The notes below the pieces were generated by a model. It was not told where the DNA came from. It did not search any database and was given only the letters and a program-made list of their open reading frames with translations. Positions 58,275 through 64,000 of a DNA stretch of 64,000 nt are shown in pieces. How positions within the stretch are numbered: position 1 is the stretch's first letter; each line of letters begins with the position of its first letter. The position numbers and the translations under genes are program-made. This stretch comes from Acinetobacter amyesii. GTDB taxonomy: Bacteria > Pseudomonadota > Gammaproteobacteria > Pseudomonadales > Moraxellaceae. The stretch is from positions 62,001-126,000 of the forward strand of contig NZ_MVKX01000003.1 in assembly GCF_002018365.1 (NCBI RefSeq). Reading direction: 5' to 3'.

Positions 58275-59492
58275 GTGTCTACATCAGTATTAGTAATTAA
58301 CTGCGGATCTTCTTCTATCAAATATGCGTTAGTTTCTGAGCGCCGTGAAGATCGTATTTTTGGTCTGGCCGAGAATCTAGGTTCTGCTGATGCACGTATT
58401 AAAGGGGTCACTACGGGTGGTGCTGCGCTTGAGCTGTCTATTCCACATGCTGACCATGAAAAAGCCCTCGAAACTATTTTAGAGCGTTTGGCTCACCATA
58501 ATCCTCAAGCGATTGGTCACCGCGTTGTTCACGGCGGTACATTAACCAAAGCTGAGCTATTAACACCAGAAATTATTGAACGTATTCGTGAAGCAACTCC
58601 GCTTGCTCCATTGCATAACCCGGCTCACTTGGTGGGGATCGAAGCAACCATGCGTTTGTTCCCTGAACTTCCGCAAGTAGCCGTATTTGATACAGCATTC
58701 CACCAAACGATGCCGTCTCATGCATACCGCTATGCATTACCAAAATTCTTGTACACACAGCATAACGTACGTCGTTATGGCTTCCACGGTACTAGCCATG
58801 CCTACGTATCTGAGCGTGGCTCAATGTTGGCAGGCAGCTTTAAACAAGGTGGCTGGTTAACTGCTCATTTAGGCAATGGTAGCTCGACTTGTGCGATTTG
58901 GAATGGTCAATCTGTAGATACGTCAATGGGTCTAACACCACTTGAAGGTGTGGTCATGGGCACACGTAGTGGTGATGTCGACCCAAGTATTCACAGCTTC
59001 CTTGCAAGCAACTTAGGTTGGGATATCTACAAAATCGACAAAATGCTGAACAGCCAATCAGGCCTACTCGGTTTGTCTGATCTATCAAATGACATGCGCA
59101 CATTGATCGAAGCATCAGAACAAGGCAACGAAGATGCCGCACTTGCCATTGAAGTATTCTGCTACCGTTTAGCAAAATCTTTGGCGGGTCTCAGCTGTGG
59201 TCTACCACGTATTGACGGTTTATTCTTTACGGGTGGTATTGGTGAAAATTCTGCCTACATTCGTGAAAAAACGGTTTCATACTTACCGCACTTTGGTTTC
59301 AACCTTAGTAAAGAATTAAATGACAACTTAAAACGCGGTACTGAAGGTCGTATTGACCACGGTACTGGCCCACAAATTTGGGTTGTTCCAACCGATGAAG
59401 AAGGCCGTATTGCCAAAGAAACTGAGCATGTTGTAGACGAGGTGACAGCGTCTGCTACAAAAAAGCCTGATGCTGAAGCTGCGATTGCATAA
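58275..59492 (+). CDS. ackA: Acetate kinase
   Basis: 405 residues with a GTG start (no strong ribosome site). The ASKHA motifs are intact: [43 protein letters not shown] and [10 protein letters not shown]. It interconverts acetate plus ATP with acetyl phosphate. pta follows after 59 bp in the same direction. Confidence 0.97.
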   Translation: MSTSVLVINCGSSSIKYALVSERREDRIFGLAENLGSADARIKGVTTGGAALELSIPHADHEKALETILERLAHHNPQAIGHRVVHGGTLTKAELLTPEIIERIREATPLAPLHNPAHLVGIEATMRLFPELPQVAVFDTAFHQTMPSHAYRYALPKFLYTQHNVRRYGFHGTSHAYVSERGSMLAGSFKQGGWLTAHLGNGSSTCAIWNGQSVDTSMGLTPLEGVVMGTRSGDVDPSIHSFLASNLGWDIYKIDKMLNSQSGLLGLSDLSNDMRTLIEASEQGNEDAALAIEVFCYRLAKSLAGLSCGLPRIDGLFFTGGIGENSAYIREKTVSYLPHFGFNLSKELNDNLKRGTEGRIDHGTGPQIWVVPTDEEGRIAKETEHVVDEVTASATKKPDAEAAIA

Positions 59493-59551
59493 GCAATCGC
59501 ATCAGCCCCTTCGCCTTCAATATTAATTTTTAGCTTTAATTTAGACACCGT

Positions 59552-61693
59552 ATGAAAACAATTTTACTCGTGCCAACTGGGGAAGGTGTAGGTTTAACAT
59601 CTGCATGCTTAGGTTTAATTTATGCTTTGGAATGCCAAGGGGTCAAAGCAGGTTTTCTGAAACCATTTTCACAAGAAAATGTCGCAGATACTGTAGACCG
59701 CACAACGGCTCTTTATCGTCATTTATTTAATAATGAAACGGTAGAACCCATTCACCATGCCACCATCGTGAAACAAATCAGTCATGATGAAAGTGATGAA
59801 CTGCTCGAAGAAGCGGTTCGTTTGCACCGTGAAATTGCAAAAAAGCATGACCTAATTATTGTTGAAGGCTTGGTTCCAAACAGCCGAGATAACTTTGCCT
59901 CAGAACTGAATGCAACTTTAGCAAAAGCACTCGATGCCAAAGTAATTATTGTCAGTACAGCAGATATTCTAAATGCCACGAAAACGGCTGAGAAAATTGA
60001 CAGCTCTCTACGCCAATTCGGTGGTGCTGCATCTGAACGTACTGCGGGCGTTTTGTTTATGCGCACACGTGGCTTGCCAGAAGAGTCTGCGCAAATTCCT
60101 GTCACGCTTGATCCAAATCTACGTTTAATCAGTGATACCAATAAATTTGTGCTTGAATTACAACAAAGTAATCCGCAAATTGGTTCTGCACAGCTACCTG
60201 TTATTGGTCTCGTTCCATTTAGTAATACGCTCAGTGTACCGCGCATGTCTGACTTGGCGACGCATATTCAAGCAGAATGGATCAACCAAGGCGATGCTGC
60301 TCATCGCCGTGTACTACATAGCAGCTTAGTTGCATCTAATATTGAACATGAACTTCACAAATTTGTGGCAGGCGAACTGATTATCAGCGCCTCTGACCGT
60401 ATTGATGTGTTGTTGGCTTCTAGCCTTGCAAGTAGCAATGGTATTCCACTTGCCGGTTTAGTTTTGACTGAACATCATCAACCGAACCCACAAGTTTTAG
60501 ATTTCTGCCAAACCGCGATTAAGCAAGGCTTACCGATTTTACATACGCCTTTAAGCACTTTTGAAACGGCACAACAACTTTCAAACTTAGGCAATGAAAT
60601 TCCTGTCGATGACGTAGAACGTGCAGAACAAGTGACCCGCTTTGTTTCAAGCCACATCAATGCTGAATGGATTACTGAAGTATTAAATGGTTCGTATCAA
60701 CCACGTTTGTCCCCTTCTGCATTCCGTCATGAATTGGTACAAAAGTCTATTGCTGCGAAAAAACGAATTGTTCTACCTGAAGGTGACGAACCACGGACCA
60801 TCCAAGCGGCTGCCATTTGTCAATCACGTGGCATTGCACACTGTATTTTATTGGCAAAACCTGAAGCCGTGATTGAAGTTGCAAAAGCTCGTAACATCGA
60901 ACTTCCACATGATTTGGAAATCATTGATCCTGATCTGATTCGTGAAAACTATGTGCCGAAAATGGTTGAGCTGCGTAAAGGCAAACTCAATGATCTACAA
61001 GCACGTGAACAGCTACAAGACACTGTGGTTTTAGGTACCATGATGCTTGCACTCGATCAAGTGGATGGCTTAGTCTCAGGCGCAGTACATACTACGGCGA
61101 ATACCGTACGTCCTGCTTTTCAATTGATTAAGACTGCACCTGATTATTCATTGGTTTCTTCAGTATTCTTTATGCTGTTACCAGATGAAGTCTATGTATA
61201 TGGTGATTGTGCCATTAATCCAGATCCAAATGCAGAACAGCTTGCAGAGATTGCGATTCAATCTGCAGATTCAGCGAAAGCTTTTGGTATTGATCCACGC
61301 ATTGCGATGATTTCGTATTCAACAGGTACTTCTGGTGCAGGTGCAGATGTCGAGAAAGTGGCTGAAGCAACTCGCATTGCCAAAGAACGCCGTCCAGATT
61401 TACTGATTGATGGCCCGCTTCAATACGATGCTGCATCGGTAGAAAGTGTAGGACGCTCTAAAGCACCTGACTCTAAAGTGGCTGGTCGTGCCAATGTGTT
61501 TATTTTCCCTGACTTAAATACAGGTAATACAACCTATAAAGCAGTTCAACGTTCTGCAAATGTAGTCAGTGTTGGCCCAATGCTGCAAGGTTTAAACAAG
61601 CCTGTAAATGACTTGTCTCGTGGCGCATTGGTCGATGACATCGTATTTACCATTGCATTAACGGCAATCCAATCCGAACAGCAAGAAGCTTAA
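59552..61693 (+). CDS. pta: Phosphate acetyltransferase (long form)
   Basis: 713 residues. A P-loop-like N-terminal domain of the BioD/CobQ type (about 1-220; LLVPTGEGVGLTSACLGLIYAL) and a DRTGG domain (about 225-335) precede the catalytic domain (about 390-713; GAVHTTANTVRPAFQLIKT, SYSTGTSGAGADVEKV). It interconverts acetyl-CoA and acetyl phosphate. It follows ackA in the acetate operon. Confidence 0.96.
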   Translation: MKTILLVPTGEGVGLTSACLGLIYALECQGVKAGFLKPFSQENVADTVDRTTALYRHLFNNETVEPIHHATIVKQISHDESDELLEEAVRLHREIAKKHDLIIVEGLVPNSRDNFASELNATLAKALDAKVIIVSTADILNATKTAEKIDSSLRQFGGAASERTAGVLFMRTRGLPEESAQIPVTLDPNLRLISDTNKFVLELQQSNPQIGSAQLPVIGLVPFSNTLSVPRMSDLATHIQAEWINQGDAAHRRVLHSSLVASNIEHELHKFVAGELIISASDRIDVLLASSLASSNGIPLAGLVLTEHHQPNPQVLDFCQTAIKQGLPILHTPLSTFETAQQLSNLGNEIPVDDVERAEQVTRFVSSHINAEWITEVLNGSYQPRLSPSAFRHELVQKSIAAKKRIVLPEGDEPRTIQAAAICQSRGIAHCILLAKPEAVIEVAKARNIELPHDLEIIDPDLIRENYVPKMVELRKGKLNDLQAREQLQDTVVLGTMMLALDQVDGLVSGAVHTTANTVRPAFQLIKTAPDYSLVSSVFFMLLPDEVYVYGDCAINPDPNAEQLAEIAIQSADSAKAFGIDPRIAMISYSTGTSGAGADVEKVAEATRIAKERRPDLLIDGPLQYDAASVESVGRSKAPDSKVAGRANVFIFPDLNTGNTTYKAVQRSANVVSVGPMLQGLNKPVNDLSRGALVDDIVFTIALTAIQSEQQEA

Positions 61694-61710
61694 TTTTAGT
61701 TTCGAGTTCT

Positions 61711-61744
61711 AAACCACCCTTTCGAAAGATTGGGTGGTTTTTTA
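61711..61744 (+). terminator. Terminator of ackA-pta
   Basis: AAACCACCC, a 12-nt loop and GGGTGGTTTTTT, 18 bp after the pta stop. Confidence 0.9.
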
Positions 61745-61877
61745 GTCCCATTTCGCCGCATTTCATTCTTTTTAATATTACGATAATTTTCATCTTATTA
61801 ACTCTTGTCATCTTAGAGTCAATATTATTGCTTATGGTATGAGCGCTTTTTTAATTATTCAAAAACTTAGCTATATC

Positions 61878-62612
61878 ATGACAAACTTAAAATTTTATAC
61901 TCAATGTGCCATCTCAACATTAATATTGGTTTGCTTAAGCGCACACTCTATGGCCGCAGATTCATATCTAACACCTGACTCAGCTCCAAATAGTCTTGAG
62001 ATATTATCTACTCCTCCACAAGCCTATACTGGAGATTTCATTCGTGATCAAAGTATTTTTAAACAATCTCAATATTTGAAAAATACGGCTCGCTGGCAGC
62101 AAGCACAAATTGATGCTGATGTTTCAAATGCACATTTAGGGCGACCTTTTTCATCTGCATTTGGCGTAGAAATTAATGAGAAAAATACACCTATTTTATT
62201 TGAAATTTTAAGAAAGATTAAACTTGATAGTAGATACTCTACTCAAACTGCAAAAAAGAAATATAGCCGTGAACGTCCATATGGCTATTTTAATGTCAGC
62301 ACTTGTACCCCTGAAGAAGAAAATGAAAAAAATCAATATGTTTCTTATCCTTCTGGACATACAACTATCGGTTGGACATATGCATTAGTCTTAGCAGAGT
62401 TACGTCCTGAGCGTCAAAGTCAAATTCTTAAACGTGGTATTGAATTTGGTCAAAGCCGTGTCGTATGTAATATGCACTGGCAAAGCGATGTCGATGCAGG
62501 TCGCATAATGGGTGCAGCACAATATGCTCAACTTCAAGCGGACCCTGCATTTAATGCTGATATGCAAAAAGCAAAACTCGAATTACATAGGTTACTTCAA
62601 AACGCAAATTAG
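61878..62612 (+). CDS. Class A acid phosphatase (PhoN/PAP2 family)
   Basis: 244 residues from the ATG at 61878, which starts a signal peptide ending SAHSMA; an ATG 13 codons earlier is open. The catalytic blocks of class A nonspecific acid phosphatases are all present: KKKYSRERPY (Kx6RP), YPSGHTTIGW and GQSRVVCNMHWQSDVDAGR (SRx5Hx3D). It should hydrolyse phosphomonoesters in the periplasm. A PhoD-type phosphatase lies convergent downstream, which suggests a phosphate-scavenging neighbourhood. A possible Pho-box (TTGTCAT-N4-GAGTCAA at 61805-61822) is too weak to annotate. Confidence 0.9.
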   Translation: MTNLKFYTQCAISTLILVCLSAHSMAADSYLTPDSAPNSLEILSTPPQAYTGDFIRDQSIFKQSQYLKNTARWQQAQIDADVSNAHLGRPFSSAFGVEINEKNTPILFEILRKIKLDSRYSTQTAKKKYSRERPYGYFNVSTCTPEEENEKNQYVSYPSGHTTIGWTYALVLAELRPERQSQILKRGIEFGQSRVVCNMHWQSDVDAGRIMGAAQYAQLQADPAFNADMQKAKLELHRLLQNAN

Positions 62613-62636
62613 ACTCATAGAGTAAAATTGTTCTAT

Positions 62637-62670
62637 AAAAAATCCCACCAAACAATAAGGTGGGATTTTT
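62637..62670 (+). terminator. Terminator of the acid phosphatase gene
   Basis: AAAAAATCCCACC, a 9-nt loop and GGTGGGATTTTT, 24 bp after the stop; could also end the convergent PhoD gene. Confidence 0.88.
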
Positions 62671-62761
62671 ATCTAATTATAAAAATAATCCGAGGTTAAG
62701 TTTTTTAAATATAGGGAGATTAATTGCTATATCTTCTGTAATAACAGTAATCAAAATCATT

Positions 62762-64000
62762 TTATATCCGCTTTAACTCAGGTTTACCATATGCGACTTC
62801 AAAACTTGCTACGGTTGTCATTTTTCCACCTGGTTTTTCAACAAAATCCAGAACCTTTAAGTCTGTACGCATATAGTCTTTAAAAAAGTCTAAGGTCTGG
62901 TAACCGCGTTGATCGTTGATAAATTTAATGTGTGGATTCAACTTCAGCACATCTTCCTGCCCTGGACGGGTTGGCTGACCATTGCCGGTAGAAGTTATCG
63001 ATGTGGTTAAAAATTCGGTTGCAATCGATGGGCTCTTATAATCATTCAAATCACTTGGGATATTCGCTGCAAAATATTGATGCAAATCTCCTGATAAAAT
63101 TACCGTATTGCCATGAGGTGCATTTTCTTTGATAGATTCAATCAATCGCTCACGTGCATAAGGATAACCATTCCACGTATCTTTGCCAAAATAAGCCTTA
63201 CCTGATTTGTTATAGCGCACCCAAGGCATCACCTGAATTTGCTGCGCCAATACATTCCAACGCTTATCGTGGCGCATTTGCTTCACCAACCATTGCTCTT
63301 GCGCTTTACCAAGAACCTGCTCATTTCGGCTATTCTCCGTACGGCAATAATCCATTTTATCAAACCCATCTTCTAACTGAGCTTTGGTGCATAAAATTGG
63401 AGAACGGTACTGGCGTGTATCCAAAATATTCATACGCAACATTTTCCCATAATCTAAAGTGCGGTAAGCAAGGATATCTGGGCCATTCGGCTTCTGTTTT
63501 AAGCGCACAGGCATATACTCGTACCACGCTTGAAACGCCGCTGCGCGGCGCAGTAAAAATATGTCTTTCTTCTCGCCTTTTTCTTCAATATCTGCTGCCC
63601 AGTTGTTATCAACTTCATGATCATCAAAGGTCATTGCAAAAGGTGCAGAGGCATGTGCAGCTTGTAAATCAGGATCCGCACGATACTGTGCATAACGAAT
63701 ACGATATTGCAGTAAAGTTTGAATTTCAGGACCAATATGTTGACGTGCAGGAATTGAAACTCTTAGATCTCCAATTGCACGTCCCCCGCCTTTACCCTCT
63801 GGTCCTTCATAAATATAGTCACCATAATGGAAAACTAAATCTATCTCGTTCTCTTTGCTCAAGTAATCATAAGCCGTGTAATAGCCTGTTTCATAATGCT
63901 GACAACCTACTACAGCAACTCGAACTCGTTCTGGCATTTGATGTGCTGCTGGCGCGGATTTTGCTGTACCAACAGAACTTTCATAACCAGCCAATCTAAA
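62762..64000 (-). CDS. phoD: PhoD-type alkaline phosphatase/phosphodiesterase, N terminus beyond the window
   Basis: 413 codons are inside the window; the frame is still open at the right edge, so the N terminus is missing. PhoD metal ligands are visible: VGCQHYETGYYTAYDYL, DLVFHYGDYIYEG, MTFDDHEVDNNW, LDTRQYRSP and VILSGDLHQYFAA. Enzymes of this family cut phosphomono- and diesters outside the cytoplasm, with iron and calcium. The C terminus is complete. Confidence 0.9.
   Translation of the reverse strand, partial: FRLAGYESSVGTAKSAPAAHQMPERVRVAVVGCQHYETGYYTAYDYLSKENEIDLVFHYGDYIYEGPEGKGGGRAIGDLRVSIPARQHIGPEIQTLLQYRIRYAQYRADPDLQAAHASAPFAMTFDDHEVDNNWAADIEEKGEKKDIFLLRRAAAFQAWYEYMPVRLKQKPNGPDILAYRTLDYGKMLRMNILDTRQYRSPILCTKAQLEDGFDKMDYCRTENSRNEQVLGKAQEQWLVKQMRHDKRWNVLAQQIQVMPWVRYNKSGKAYFGKDTWNGYPYARERLIESIKENAPHGNTVILSGDLHQYFAANIPSDLNDYKSPSIATEFLTTSITSTGNGQPTRPGQEDVLKLNPHIKFINDQRGYQTLDFFKDYMRTDLKVLDFVEKPGGKMTTVASFEVAYGKPELKRI

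Noticed and set aside
59782..60246. 154-codon minus-strand frame opposite pta
   Set aside because: Ser/Arg-rich shadow of a conserved gene.
61805..61822. Possible Pho box before the acid phosphatase gene
   Set aside because: Only the first half-site (TTGTCAT) is good; the second matches four of seven positions.
63154..63999. 281-codon plus-strand open frame opposite phoD
   Set aside because: It runs antisense through all PhoD motifs, has no ribosome site and encodes a His/Tyr/Leu-rich product typical of the complement of a real gene.

Overview
The window is chromosomal DNA from a gammaproteobacterium, almost certainly an Acinetobacter (Moraxellaceae). The support is the gene order (rlmN-pilW-rodZ-ispG; ilvB-ilvN-ilvC; leuS-lptE-holA), the wording of many proteins (FabI, IlvB, IlvC, ProA), the A+T-rich composition, and MHYT-GGDEF-EAL and archaic chaperone-usher genes of the Acinetobacter kind. 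No tRNA, rRNA, CRISPR array or intact insertion sequence was seen.

Layout. 1-4.1 kb (minus strand): partial ispG, rodZ, the pilus-biogenesis TPR lipoprotein pilW, rlmN, then ndk and iscX. 4.2-8.3 kb: a PAP2 phosphatase, a GT4 glycosyltransferase and a large 7TM sensor histidine kinase with no response regulator beside it. 8.6-12.7 kb: a four-gene archaic (spore-coat-U type) chaperone-usher pilus operon, preceded by about 0.8 kb of very A+T-rich non-coding DNA. 13.5-18.3 kb: a secreted protein of unknown function, an intergenic region holding a decayed second copy of the ilvC 3' end, a perfect 13-bp palindrome and a candidate structured RNA, then the branched-chain amino acid operon ilvB-ilvN-ilvC. 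18.9-28.7 kb (plus strand): a DUF4124 protein, leuS-lptE-holA and a complete MacA-MacB-TolC-type tripartite exporter.

28.8-35.5 kb is the most distinctive accessory part: an orphan type VI secretion vgrG, translationally coupled to a 977-residue protein of unknown activity, and a convergent formylglycine-enzyme-like lipoprotein that lacks the catalytic cysteines and has its own near-consensus promoter. VgrG ends in a transthyretin-like domain, and the 977-residue protein begins with two domains of the same look. I read this as a VgrG-effector-immunity module with an apparently undescribed toxin; that is inference.

35.7-47.7 kb: a membrane-anchored Sel1-repeat protein, tcdA, a GNAT acetyltransferase, orn, rsgA, a rhodanese-grxC-secB run, fabI, tatD with two related lipoproteins, and prfC. 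47.9-57.8 kb: an MHYT-GGDEF-EAL c-di-GMP enzyme, the tail-specific protease prc, nagZ, a methyltransferase, an alpha/beta hydrolase fused to a PilZ-like domain, and proA. 58.3-64 kb: ackA-pta, a class A acid phosphatase and a PhoD-type phosphatase cut by the right edge. Most of the window is ordinary core genome. The points that deserve follow-up are the VgrG module, the ilvC duplication with its neighbouring RNA-like sequence, the reduced pilus locus and the hydrolase-PilZ fusion. Several start codons were moved inward from the longest open frame where a ribosome binding site, signal peptide or family length favours it.
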